Source: Hyphochytrium catenoides
Lineage: Eukaryota > Sar > Hyphochytriomycetes > Hyphochytriales > Hyphochytriaceae
NCBI GenBank assembly: GCA_900088475.1
Contig: FLMG01001713.1
Span: 8,492-30,315, forward strand
Length of the DNA: 21,824 bases
Reading direction: 5' to 3'
The notes beneath the pieces are model-generated. The model had not been told where the DNA came from and searched no databases. It saw only the letters and a program-made list of their open reading frames with translations. The position numbers were made by a program, and so were the translations under genes. Shown here one piece after another: positions 1-10,927 of this stretch. Each line of letters opens with the position of its first letter. Within the stretch, counting starts at the first letter, position 1.

Positions 1-63
1 CCTCTCTCTCTCTCTCTCTGTCTGTCTCTGTCTGTCTGTCTCTCTCTCTCTCTCTCCCTCTCT
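1..63. repeat. CT/TCTG microsatellite
   Basis: Simple pyrimidine repeat made of CT runs interspersed with TCTG units. Bases 64-396 remain pyrimidine-rich. They are probably intronic or upstream sequence of the + strand acyltransferase gene, because the first exon I can place starts at 397. I could not identify an earlier exon here. Confidence 0.85.
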
Positions 64-396
64 TCCCAGTTCCCGTCGTTCCTTTTCACCTCTTTCTCCC
101 TCCTTATCTTCCCATTGCAGCGATCTCTCTCCCTTCCTGTCATCCTACAGCCTCTTACTTGACCCTTGCCAGTATGTGCTTCTCTACCTGATTCCTAGCT
201 GGGAACACTTCTCTTCTTACTCAGTCATCTTGCCAACCACAAAGGGCAAACTTCTCTTTCTTATGTAGCTACTTGCTGCCACTTCTGGCTTTGATTATTC
301 ACTCCGTCGCTCTCTCTACTCTCTCTTGAGCTTTACTGCCGCCATCACTTCCTCCTTCTAGAGCAGGAGAATGGCTTGCTCATGTGTTGCACGCAG

Positions 397-3300
397 GATC
401 TCGCCAAAGCTGGTCCGGGCATGGTAACGTATCAGGCAGGAAGCAAAGTATTGAAGGGAATGGGCACAGCATTTCAGACCTTACCGCCAGGTAAAGCTTA
501 GCGATACCAAGCGGACCAAGGACACGCTCTCTGAAAGGGATAAAGGGCAATGCTGGGACTGGGCACAGCGAGTAGAAGTGAGACGATATTTTGACGAAAC
601 AGAGAAGTAGTAAGCGACGGAGCGACTGTTCGCTTAGTGAAAGATGCTATCGAGGATAGCTGCAGAGGGAAACCAAAGATTGGGCTCAACTCTTTGCTTC
701 GCTGCCTTGTTCTGGACACCCCATCGTACAGGCGCATCGCTCTTGGTAGACAGTGAGATGGTTGCCGTGGGCCGCGTCATCAGTGAGGTGGAGGTGGAGC
801 TGAAGAAGCCGCTAGACTCTGGATCAATTGACACGCCAAAGCCCTATAAGATCGTTCCCAAGGTGGACCAGCAAGGTGAGGAGAAACAGAGGACTCGCCA
901 AAAGCCTAGAAGAGGTTTCGGTTTAAGCAGACATAGCTAAGAGAGGTCCGGAGAGCAGAGCTCTCTTCCCTGAGGTTCTTAGTGCCTATCAGATCGGAAC
1001 TCTGCTGCCAATCCTGGTTTTGAGCATTCCCTTACGTCGACGCTGTTTCTCTCTCTCATTCCTTCGCATTTCGCGTCCACGCGGTTGATCTCTCTCTCTC
1101 TCTTTCTCTCTCCTTGTTCTCTCTCTCTGTCGAACAGAGATGTTTGAGCACGTATTCCAGCACTTGAAGGAAGGAAAGGCTTTTGGCATCTTTCCTGAGG
1201 GCGGCTCGCACGACCGCCCGGACCTTCTGCCTCTTAAGGCAGGCGTGGCGATCATGACTCTCGGCGCCATGGCAAGAACGCCTGGCTTGGATGTCACCAT
1301 CATACCAGTAGGGCTCAACTACTTCTCAGGTAAAAAAGCTATAGGCCACACCTCTCTTAACAGCCTGGGAAAGAGACAAGGCTCCAAATTAAGAACATTA
1401 AGAGCTAGCAAGCAAGCAGGAGTTCCTCTAGGACGGCCAGACAAGAATATTAGCCCATCCGTTAGTTGAGAGCTAGTCTGACCACGGCTATTGCAGGGGA
1501 CAAGTTCCGGAGTCGTGTCTACGCTGATTATGGCAGGCCAATTTATGTGAAGGAAGAAGCATTGAGTCGCTTTATGGAAGGTAACTCGTGCCAGAAGAGT
1601 TTATCTACTCCTTGTGTTTGCTCACAGTGTCAGCTTTTTGAGGCTGCAAATGTCTGGATTGCTGATTTTCTTACTGTTGATCCCTCTGACCATTCTTTGT
1701 CTCTTGGAGGCCCTCATGCCCTTGATTTCATGTTTAATGGCACCACCTGACCCTGAGTCTTGCCCCTGTAACTCTCTTGATGGACACCAGGAGGGGACGC
1801 CAAGCGGAAAGCTTGTGATGAGCTGATGGTGGAGATCGAAGACGGACTGCGGGCTGTCACGGTATAAGAACGCCTGGACAGTCTTAGTAGAAGAAAGAGA
1901 ATGCTTCTCTTACCGCTGTGTCTCCTCTCCTTCTGGACTCTCCTCTCTCGTGCTCTACGACTCTACATACTTGCTTCTGCTTTCACTGGTTCTTTCACTT
2001 GTCTTTCTGTCATTCCCTCTATGGATAAGCTCTCTCCCGTGTTGTCATTCATCGGTGAACTTCTATATCATGACCTTTCCCGCCTCTGTCATTGTTTAGC
2101 TGACGGCCGAGGACGTCGAGACGCTTCATGTCATTTGGGCAGTCCGTAGACTCTATCTCCCTTTACACCAAAGAGCGGATACAGCTCTCGTCTACCGCCT
2201 GACACAGCGGTTCCTGGAAGTATGCTGCTCTCTTTACTAAAGCAACCTTTTCGCATTCTGGCTCTTCACTACTGACCTTGTTTCTTTCTCTTTTTCTGTT
2301 TGGCTCTTCTTACCAATGAGAAATATCTAGGCGACAGCTGTGTCTTTCCGCGTTATAGTTCTCTGATTCTCCTGTTCAAGCTTAGTTGGCTCTCTGAAGC
2401 CCTTGGCGTACTAACCGTCTATTGTTAGGCGTACAAGCGCCGCAAGGACCATCCTCTTGTCAAGGAACTAAGAGCGGAAGTGCTTCGATACAATGAACTT
2501 CTCGAAGAGTATGGCGTCAGAGACCATCAGGTAGTTCCCTCTTCCCAGCAAGAAGCAGAGGAGGAGTAAAGAGAGAGCAGAACACTTTCTCTCGGCTTAG
2601 AAGATGTGTTTACATAGGACTACTTCTGTTTATTCCGACCATCACTATCTGCTAGCTCTGTCCTAACCTTTCTCTGGCGCAGGTTGCACATCTACCGGAA
2701 AAGAGCCATAGGGCGGGGCGTCTCCTAGTCCGCAGATACATTTTCCTGATGGCTCTGGCAGCAGTGGCCGTGCCTGGTGCCTTCGTTCTCTTCCCTGTCG
2801 CTGTGGCTGCGATGCTGATCAGTGAGCACAAACGCAAGGAGGCTCTCGCGGGCTCTGTCGTCAAGATTGCAGCCAAGGTGAGAGTAAAGAGAGAGAGAGA
2901 GGAAGCCAGAGAGAGAAAAAGCCAGAGAAAGACGAAAACTAGATAACTGAAATGCACTTGGAGAAAGGGTGGCCATGGGCCGTCGAAGTAAATTCTCTCT
3001 CTCTTCTTTCTTTCTCTCTCTGTTCTTTCTTTCTCTCTCTCTCTCTCTTATCGGCATTCGGCGGAAGTGGTGTTGCCTGGACTTCAAAGACGGCACTGGC
3101 TCATCCCCAATAGACTCAACCTCTCTGATCACCTCGTTCCCATGTTTACTGTCCCTAAACTGCAGGATGTGGTTGGCACCTGGAAGCTGCTTGTGTCTCT
3201 CTTCTTGGCACCTCTTGTTGTCTTCTTCTACGCTTTGGTTATCGGGGTCTACTTGCACTCATTGGACTATGCGCTCTTCTTCCTACTTGTCATGGGTCCG

Positions 3301-3803
3301 TGCTTGCACGCAACGTTGGTGGCTTATGAGACGATTCCAAGCCTGATGCGATCAGTCTCAGCACTGAGACGGGTAGTTCAGCTTAATAATGATGGCGAGG
3401 ATCTTAGAGAGATCCGAGAGCACCTTAAGAAGAGCATCAGGAAGATCGTAGATGATGATATGCTTGGTGTACGACAGGAGGTAAGAGAGGGAGACGATGA
3501 AAGAAAAGAGGGCTACGAACATTCTTTAAGCGCTGATTTAAGCCTGAATGCTCCGGGACATTCATGTCCTTGCAATGTCACCTTCTTTGATGCTAAGCTT
3601 TCCCTCTCCCTCAGCCCTATTGCCCGTGAAAAGTGTCCTTCTTTTCCTTCTGCCATCATCAGAGGAATCTACTCTACGCTGGTGACATGTTTATCAGCTA
3701 ACCATCGCACATTTTATTCTAGGTCTACCCGCAGTTTGATAAAGAGAAGGAGCTGGCACTGCGTAGACAATATTCGTACACTCCATCCTCGGGTCCCAAG
3801 TGA
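397..3803 (+). CDS. Glycerol-3-phosphate/DHAP acyltransferase, Sct1/Gpt2-like (10 exons, 5' incomplete)
   Basis: Spliced by eye into exons 397-490, 732-875, 1138-1329, 1497-1580, 1791-1861, 2100-2219, 2429-2530, 2683-2877, 3166-3480 and 3723-3803. All nine introns are GT-AG and phases agree throughout, giving 465 codons plus TGA. The start and the NHX4D acyltransferase motif should lie upstream. The fragment opens with DLAKAGPGMV, matching the region after the first catalytic block in yeast Sct1/Gpt2. The phosphate-binding motif FPEGGSHDRPDLLPLK falls near fragment residues 97-112. Later conserved pieces include VDQQEMFEHVF, KFRSRVYADYGRPI and DVVGTWKLL. Hydrophobic segments lie near residues 288-315, 342-364 and 369-388, as expected for an ER membrane enzyme. 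The family makes lysophosphatidate or acyl-DHAP, the first step of glycerolipid synthesis. The C-terminus ends soon after the last conserved block. Family call is strong; exact substrate and sn position are inferred. Confidence 0.9.
1081..1137 (+). other. CT-rich polypyrimidine tract and 3' splice site of the second intron
   Basis: The intron 876-1137 ends in a long CT run followed by cgaacag. Splicing here joins the single G at 875 to AG at 1138-1139 to give a Glu codon before MFEHVF, matching the conserved VDQxE motif of the family. The intron at 2878-3165 holds a similar CT/TTTC tract (about 2993-3049). Confidence 0.75.
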
Positions 3804-4254
3804 CTCTTTAGAAGGAAGGCTGCTGTCTCTCCCTTGCACATCAGTGGCCCTCTCCTGTCCCTGTCGTACCTACTCCCATTGAAGAGAGTTTTTTGGGCGA
3901 GCGTTCCCGTCCTATTCCTGCGGAGTTCGTGTTGGAAGCCAAAGCTTTTCATGGACAGTGTGCGGAACCTATTTGCTCCACTGTCCTCTTTATCCTAATA
4001 GCACTGTGCAGCTTGTTACAAGTTAATGCCGATGTCACCTGTGATAGCTCTGTGGCCAAGGGATCCTCTCCACCTGCACATCGCCCTCTCTTTGCCACCC
4101 ATACTTGTTGAAGGGAGGCCTGTCTTCTGTTTATTCTGATCATTCACGGTGGAGCCTTCTCCTCGCTCTTAGTGAAGCGGGGAATAGCAAGCAAGAGGAC
4201 AGCAGGTAGAGAGAGAGTTGGCGACAGGAAAGTAGAGTGAGTTAGCGGGATAAA
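3804..4254. other. Intergenic stretch between convergent genes
   Basis: About 450 nt between the acyltransferase stop and the phosphatase stop. It should hold both 3' UTRs. I see no homologous coding sequence. No clear AATAAA follows the + strand gene before the neighbouring coding region; the nearest (near 4286) lies inside the convergent phosphatase, so the 3' ends may overlap. Confidence 0.6.
4130..4135 (-). promoter_or_regulatory. Candidate polyadenylation signal for the acid phosphatase
   Basis: TTTATT on the + strand reads AATAAA on the - strand, about 120 nt past the phosphatase stop codon. Position and orientation fit; function is inferred. Confidence 0.4.
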
Positions 4255-5931
4255 CTATCTTGCTTGAAGAGCTGCCCCAACGACAAATAAACCAACGAAC
4301 GGGAAAAGGTTTGGCAGTGAGTGAGTCCCGGCTGCACTGCCCTCGGCTTTCTCTCCGTTCGTTGTCACGGGCCTCTCAACCGCGGCATCAGTTTCGTTCT
4401 TACTCTTCGATCTATCAGTGTTATGAGCTACACTTCCTTGCTTCTTATCGGCAGCAAACTCTGTTGCAGGGGCCCTCCAGCTCTTTGCATCTTGACATTT
4501 CACTGCTTGTGAGCCATCCACAGGGATATGCGCACAGTACTCCTCTTTCGAGCCACCACTCAACGGCTTTGTGAAGGTCTCCGCCCAGGTCCAAGCGCTG
4601 TCGTCAGGCGATAAGAATCGGACCGTGGCCCATTCGGTGCCGAAATACATCTCTGTGTAAGCGTAAATTCCGCCAGACCTCCACACGCTAGCAGCGCCAG
4701 CGCCTTCGATAGGCGCACCAGCACTTTCTGCGGTGATACCACCTCCTGAACCATCCATCAGATAGTGGACCTTGGTCGCATCTTGATAGTCATGGGAGGG
4801 CGCGTGGGTATGGCCACACAGGAAGATATTGACTTTCCCCTTTATGGTCTCTGTGAGGAGCTTAAACTCTCTGCTCTGGGGATCAAAGTGTCTGACAGGG
4901 CAATAGTGGGAGCTCACCACCTTCCAGGTAGCTTGGGACTTGTCCAAGTCCGCTGCGAGCTTCTCCATCGACTCCTCGAACCAGCTTTGGATACATCGGC
5001 ACAAGCTTTGAAGATGTTCATCGGTGCACAGAGCTCTGAGCCAGGTGAGGCGTCACTGCACAGCCCGCACTCTACTGCTGTCTTTCCCCCATCTGGGCAA
5101 GTAGCTTTGACTTTCCCACCGTAGCCATAGCATTGACAGCAGATGTCTTTGACTCCGTGTACACTCGCGACATTGGTGTCCACTGTGTAAACATCCACTG
5201 TCACCCCGTTCTCTTCGAAGGATTTCTTATAGTACGCGCCCTCGAACTTCCACCGACCTGTCCTCGATCTCAAGCTGTAGTCCTTCTGTGCGTTAAAGTA
5301 TTTCATCAGCGCCTCCTTGGCCTCATCAGCTGATGTACATTCCTCGTGCCAGCGGTCGTTCATCTTGGTCGTTCCTCGGTCTGTGCCGCATAGGTAGTGA
5401 GAGCCACCGAGGTCGTGATTCCCCAAGCACATAAGCCAGGGAATGTTCATTAGCGAGGGGGCATTATACTTGTCCTCGAAGACGGCTCTGAACATCTGGG
5501 AGTCTGGGTTAGCGACGCCGTCCCAGTAGAAGTTGTCTCCCTGTGTAATGACGGCTTTTGGCTTGATGTTGGTGGCTGAGTCTCCCATTAGGGCGGCGAT
5601 GGCATCCTGGGCGTGCCACTGACGCCACCAGCCACTTGAGCCGCAGGCCACAACCCTTGTGATTCACCCCTGAGCCCCACCCTGGCTCGCCCTCTTCGGT
5701 GAGAGCTGCAGCACACATTGGATTCCGTGATTTCTTAGTCTTCGGATCCTCGTCTTGTGCTCCCTGTCCCGCGACAGTGGCGCCAAAGTCGCCAAGAGTA
5801 AGGAAAGTAAGAGAGCCATAGTCCTTGTTCGTGGCGGGTGGAGGCGTCACGACTGGGGCCTTTCTTGTGCCGCCGATGGCGCTGGGGAACGCGAGGCCCA
5901 CGGTAAGGATAAGGATGTCTTGCAACCGCAT
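4255..5931 (-). CDS. Secreted purple acid phosphatase (type 5-like), two frameshifts
   Basis: Binuclear-metal phosphoesterase, about 558 residues when read through two frame changes. Start ATG at 5931 is chosen because it opens a signal peptide (MRLQDILILTVGLAFPSA); the frame stays open to an ATG at 6156 but that extension looks non-coding. The five family metal-binding motifs are in order: GDFG (5782-5793), GDNFY (5526-5540), GNHD (5412-5423), the SSHYCPV histidine (about 4906) and GHTH (4804-4815). The first and last parts share one frame; the middle, with GDNFY and GNHD, is in another. Shifts map near 5646 (one extra base) and near 4987 (one missing base). A Cys-rich insert (CCQC...CGLC) precedes the second shift. 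The C-terminus is a polar Ser/Thr/Asn/Glu stretch then a hydrophobic tail, suggesting a GPI signal or membrane anchor. The enzyme is probably extracellular or vacuolar. Assembly error and recent pseudogene are both possible. Confidence 0.85.
4981..4995 (-). other. Frameshift 2 in acid phosphatase (-1)
   Basis: On the minus strand the AAA run at 4986-4988 appears one base short. One more A would join ADVSK to SWFEESMEKLA. The shift exactly compensates the one near 5646 and returns to the original frame. Confidence 0.7.
5640..5656 (-). other. Frameshift 1 in acid phosphatase (+1)
   Basis: The reading frame carrying GVNHKGCG must move by one base to continue as GSSGWWRQWHAQDAIA. The spot holds near-duplicate TGTGGC/TGCGGC triplets with a CC pair. 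Removing one C restores a continuous, family-like sequence. The stretch is too short for an ordinary intron. Confidence 0.7.
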
Positions 5932-6356
5932 GACTCTGATTTGCCTCTGTCTCGAGCAGCTTTTCTCTCTCCCGGCTGTCACTCTCTTCTCTCTCCTACC
6001 CGGCAAATTACTTCTTGCCACCCTAGCACCAACCACGAAGGAAGCAATGAAAGATTGAAGAATCGATAAGACGGGTGTGAAGATAGTATCGGCAGTGAAG
6101 CCGTCTCTTGAAAGGCAAAAGCAAAAGAAAGAGTAGTGGGGAGACAGCCTTGACACGGTTGATGCCTAGCTCCCTTGCCGCCCTTGCCGCATGAATGACG
6201 GAAAGACTAATAGGTTATAGCTTTCTATTAGTCGGCTCGCATGCCTCGTTACGCTTTACCCTATCTGGCGCTGACGAACATTTTCTTTTCATTCTAACTC
6301 TCGGTCTTGTCCGACTCCCGTTTCTTCTCCCACCTTCCATCGTTTACAATCTTCTT

Positions 6357-6362
<6 letters not shown>

Positions 6363-6398
<36 letters not shown>
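6363..6398. repeat. (TC)18 microsatellite
   Basis: Uninterrupted TC dinucleotide run of 36 nt inside a wider pyrimidine-rich block (about 6340-6430). Confidence 0.95.
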
Positions 6399-6401
<3 letters not shown>

Positions 6402-9239
6402 TTCCTCTCTTTCTCTCTCCCTCCGTGTCACTCCCGCCTCCTCCTCTTAGATGTGTCCCACTTCCCACATCCCTTCTTTCGTCCTTCCTTCGCTAGCTTC
6501 CAAGCACATCTCTGCTCTCAACACCTCTTTCCCTCTCGTCCTCTTATTTCGTCCGCCTCTATCTCCTGCAAGCTCCATTCCTCGCTTCCCTCGCTAAAGC
6601 GCCATCCTCAATCTAAGGGGCTGCCGATGGTATGACGGCGTGATGGCCAATATCTTTCTTCGTCCTTCCGGAGCTTCAGAATCTTCGTCAGTCTCTGTCT
6701 GCATCTTCATTTCTCCGAATCTTTTCCATCACCCAAAGCCGAGCCGTCACGGGTCAAAAACAACGCCAAACAGGGATTCGAGAAGCAAAAGGTACCGACA
6801 ACAGTGTGTGGGAGAGAGAGTTCTTGTATTATATAACCCTAGGGCGGGTGTGTTAACTGCAATAGAATAGCAAAGATTTAATGCTGGGGAAAGCGTCAAC
6901 CTCTTTAGGCATACGGAGACTACTGTCACTGTAAAATGCTTCGTTAATAATAGATTTCGTGGTTGGAGGCGCTTCTGGTACCTGGGAGGCTGACAACTCT
7001 CACTCTTTCTCTTCTATTGGCTGTTATTCTCATTTGATGGTTACCTGTCACATTGGTTGTAGCCATGTTGCAGTCCTACCCCAGGAACACAAGGTGGATA
7101 CTTTGTCCACTGGCTCTTTCTCAATCGACGCGAAACAAAAAAAAATCTAACTAAAGACAGGGGAGGAACCACACATTTTGAAGAGGAGTGGTGAGGAGCT
7201 ACAGTAGCAGGAGAGAGGGAGAGACAGGAGACGATAGAATAAGACTGTGACAGAAAGAGAATGAGAGAGAGGAGACGAGGAGACATTTTATGGGGGCCGG
7301 CTGCTGCTGCTGTTAGCTTGCGGCGGGACGGACATGATTTATTGTTAATGATAAGGGAGCGAGGACGGACGACGAAGAAGGGAAAGAGAAGACAAGAAGA
7401 GAAGAATCGCGAGAGGTGGTGGTGTACTGTACGACGAAGCAAATGATGAAGAAGGGTATTCCTAGTCAGATGGCACAAGCAGTGCAGGAGGAAGAAACGA
7501 TAACATTAACACGTAGCAAGCGCCATCACCACCTTAATACTCAACCAAGACTAAATGATGATGACACCGACGATCTTTTACTAGGAGGGAAGACTGAAGA
7601 GGACTATGCAGTAGTACGACTGTAGTGCGTCACAGGAGGACGACGGAGGAGACAAGACGGGAATGAATGGAGAATATCGATCGAGGGGAGGAGGAGGCAG
7701 GAAGTAAGAAGAGGAGCGTGAAAAAGAAGAGAATGAAAAGTAGGACTAGTACTACTGATACTACTGGTTGGGCGTACCACGCACCAGAAAGAGCTCATTT
7801 GGTCCTGTTACAAGCCCTGCCGCCGAGGATGACCTGGTCAGAAGAAGAGCTAGTTCAATAATAATGTAAATTTTTTTTTATTGAAAACAAATAGAAAGGC
7901 ACAAATGCCATCTTCTTATTATTAGCGTTCTCCCCGCCACCAATCGCCGCCGCCGCCTGTGACCTTCTTGTTTCTTCATTAAATTACATGCATGCGTCAT
8001 AACCAGCAGAGTGGATGTTTCCCACTCAGGCCGTTGTTGCTAATTGTAAATTTTGTGAAGAAGTGGTAGGTCGCCTTCTTTGGACCTGGATGTGGGCGGT
8101 GCCTGCGATCTAGTAAAGCGGGATGGCCGCTTTCTCCTCGCTCCTCTCCAGCACCTTTTCCATTTTGTTTTGTGAGATAGGACTTGTTTGTTGGCTTTGG
8201 ACCTCGAAGACTGATTGATGAGGTCAGCCACCAATGATCGATCTTTTATTACTTGTCTCGACATCAGGAATAACCCACCTATTGGGAAGGCTGCTTGCCG
8301 CGCTATCTTATGCTGCTCCTCCATCATGAGATGAGAAAGTTATCACAATGGTCCCACGATTTATTGCTTTCTTTGCTTCTCGTCTTGATGGGGATGATGG
8401 CGCTTCTCAATGCTGATAGATTCGCCACTGAACTAGAAGAAAGCGCCACAACGCGAGATAAGGGATGAATTCGAGAAGAAAGCGGTTGCCTGCCATGCTA
8501 ATAAGCCCATCATCCACCACACGCGCAACGCGGAACTGTGAATTGCGTGACTGTTGTGACTGAAGTATTGTTGCTTCGTTCGTCGCCATCAACCTACTTT
8601 GCTTCTTGCGATTATTAGTCATCTACCTTAAGCTCATCTTTGTTGATAGCTTTTCGCCATGATGACTCTTTTTCTCTCTCCTTGTATAATATTATAAGGA
8701 GAAAAAGATGATGAAGGTAAACCTCACCACCACCAACAACAACAATCTTGAGCTCTATGGTAAGTTTATCAAACGTTGTGATCCACTACCGCTGTTTGCC
8801 TCTTCTTCTCTCTTAAGCCAATTCTTGCGCTCTGATTGACAGCCAAGCATCAGTGAGTGAGGAGAAAAGGAGAGAAGGAGGGAGTAGAAGAATAAAGAAA
8901 AAGATGATATCGAAAGGAGGGCTACTACTCTTCTTCTTCTGAGGACTAGGAAATAATGATGTTGACGGGTCGTACACAGGTTATAAAACAGGAGCATTTT
9001 CACCAGTAAAAAAACGATTCTTTTCTACAAATGTAGTTGGTCCCCGCTCTAGCTTCTTGCATGATTGAGCGCGATGTGATGATGGTCTTGGGCCCACGCC
9101 CCGTTCTTCTTCTCCTCCTTCGTCTCCTATCATTATTGCGGGAAGAGCTCAACAACTATGATTCTCCTTCCTTTTCCGCCATTGATAATGGGCGGGGGAA
9201 AGAGAGTCCAGGGCTTTGTAGCTCTCGTCTTCTCTTCAT

Positions 9240-9298
9240 TTTCCTTCTTCTTCTTGTTCTTGTTCTTCTTCTTCTTCTTCATTCACTTCTTCTTCCTA
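9240..9298. repeat. TTC/TTG trinucleotide repeat
   Basis: TTC repeat with occasional TTG units. Open frames across it encode only Phe/Leu or Ser/Leu runs and are not treated as genes. Confidence 0.85.
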
Positions 9299-9469
9299 GT
9301 TAGTTCTAAGAGAGCAGGAAAGAACATTATCATAGACTCACCTTTTTTTCTATAGAACTATCTTCCTAATAAAGATTTGGGAAGTCAATGATGATTCTCT
9401 GGAAACTTGACAGAGAACTAGATTCGGCTCCTCTACTTGAAAATTAGGGAACTACTGAATAAAATATTT

Positions 9470-9520
9470 TTTTCTTCTCTTCTTCTTCCTCTTCTTCTTT
9501 TTCTCTTTCTTCTTCTTCTA
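9470..9520. repeat. TTC/CTT-rich repeat
   Basis: Second imperfect TTC tract, about 200 nt after the first, within an A/T-rich context. Confidence 0.8.
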
Positions 9521-10239
9521 GAATTAGTCTGTTATAAAGCCTAATACTTTTTAGCACTTTCAAAAAACGAAAATAAGTTACAGAAGAGGAATAAAAAGAA
9601 GTAAATAACCCCGCATGTCGCGAGCCGTATAGGTTTCGGAACACAAATAACTTTCGGGTATCTTTCCAAAAGTGGTTGACTTTTGGCCATCACATTGTCA
9701 GGCCCTTGTGATGACCAAGAATAGAAGAGCCCTCTATTTCTTACCCGGTGACAGGTCACCTGGCTGGCTTCGTTTTCTCTATTGTGTTGCACACTGCCGC
9801 TCCCAACAAGCAGCGCGATACCTCTCCGCTCTGGCGTGTCAGTCCAGGGAAGCAGTGGAACAATCAAGAAAGGGCAGGAGTCAGCAGAAGTAGATAAACA
9901 GAGAAAGCATGAAGAGGAAAGAGCCAGAAAATCAATGCGAAAGACAGAGCGAAGCCTTTCTCTTCAAAATCTCAAAAAAGCACTTTTGTTTCGAAGAAGA
10001 ATAGACAGTGTGGACAGAAAGATACTCAAAATTACGGGACAATTAATGGAAAGAGACAGAGACAGAGGCAGAGAGATCATTTTGTAATCTGGCTTTTCGG
10101 GGGTTTGCCTTGGGCCTTGCAGGGCGGCAGTCTGGGACCTTGTGTCACGACATAAAAAGGCTTGAGCTTGAAAAAGAACAGGTACTATTGCACAAAATAG
10201 AGTTTTATGGCTTGGGGTATCTTAACCTTGACGAGACAG

Positions 10240-10473
10240 AGTCAGGAACAGGGAGACAGAGATAGACAGAGTTAGGAACTGGGAAAGAAGAAGAGGGAGG
10301 GTAGAGAGAGCCAAAGAGAGAGGTACAGAGAGATACAGAGAGAGAGTGAGTGAGAGAGACAGAGAGACAGAAGACAGAGCGAGAGAGAGAGAAGAAGAAA
10401 GAGAGAGAGAGAGAGANNNNNNNNNNNAGAGAGAGAGAGAGAGAGAGTGAAAGGGAGAGAGAGAGGGAGAGTA
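10240..10473. repeat. GA-rich microsatellite block with assembly gap
   Basis: Imperfect GA/CAGAGA repeat on the + strand. Pure GA runs flank an 11-base N stretch at 10417-10427, so the true repeat length is unknown and the N count is probably arbitrary. Confidence 0.9.
10417..10427. other. Assembly gap (11 N)
   Basis: Eleven unresolved bases within the GA dinucleotide run; typical of a repeat that reads could not span. Confidence 0.95.
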
Positions 10474-10570
10474 AAGAATATCCTCGGTCTCATTTATAGA
10501 GCCAAACTTTTGCTCCATAGAGAGTGCCTTCCAGCTCCATACAAAGCAAAGGACACTGCGCACGGAGGGA

Positions 10571-10580
10571 GGATAAAAAG
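10571..10580 (+). promoter_or_regulatory. Possible TATA-like element upstream of the surface-protein gene
   Basis: GATAAAAAGG lies about 350 nt upstream of the 10928 ATG. A second ATAAAAAGG is near 10151. Sequence resemblance only. Confidence 0.15.
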
Positions 10581-10927
10581 GTAAAAGGCAGGTCTCGTCA
10601 TCGGCGTCACAATCCTCTCACGGTCGCCCAAACCCCTTCTCAAGCTCTGTCGCGCCTTCTTCTTCCCAGCTTCCAGGGCAAAGAATCAGGGAGACAGTAG
10701 GCAGAGAAACGCTGCTGTTCGCCTACATGAGATAGAGCTTTCTCAAGCCCATGCAACCAGACCTCCAAGAACTCTTTCGTGGCTTCTTCTCAGTCAAGTC
10801 CCTGGTATCTTGACACAAGGTACGGATCTCTGAGAAATCGAAGAAAGATAGAGACGAGCAACGAAGACCAAATACCCATACCGTAGGCAGCTTATCAGCT
10901 GGCCCTTTAGGGAGGGGAGGCTTCAAA

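Larger units (their letters stand above)
5932..10927. other. About 5 kb region without a supportable gene
   Basis: The open frames here are short, low in complexity (Ser/Leu/Phe from CT or TTC repeats, Arg/Glu from GA repeats) and match no family I recognise. Base composition switches between pyrimidine-rich + strand (about 6300-6620, 9080-9300, 9470-9530) and purine-rich + strand (about 7160-7760, 9860-10080, 10240-10480). The 5' leader of the phosphatase and the promoter of the 10928 gene must lie in it. Spliced genes with tiny exons, or non-coding RNAs, cannot be excluded. Confidence 0.55.

Noticed and set aside
989-1318. 109-codon minus-strand frame
   Set aside because: It is antisense to the acyltransferase exon with the FPEGGSHDR motif and to its CT-rich intron; Arg/Glu-rich low complexity.
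2964-2987. Possible 24-nt microexon in the intron 2878-3165 of the acyltransferase
   Set aside because: It is flanked by AG and GT and keeps phase, but joining 2877 directly to 3166 gives SVVKIAAK-DVVGTWKLL, which matches the family without an insert.
5932-6156. 75-codon N-terminal extension of the acid phosphatase
   Set aside because: It is in frame but unlike the family, and the internal ATG at 5931 opens a good signal peptide.
6195-6635. 146-codon + strand open frame
   Set aside because: Its core is a translated CT microsatellite (Ser/Leu/Phe run); the rest has no recognisable domain.
9747-9760. Inverted repeat GGTGAC AG GTCACC
   Set aside because: Only 6-bp arms in a region without a gene; expected by chance and no second copy noticed.
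10222-10563. Minus-strand open frames through the GA repeat
   Set aside because: They encode only Ser/Leu/Thr repeats and run through the N gap.
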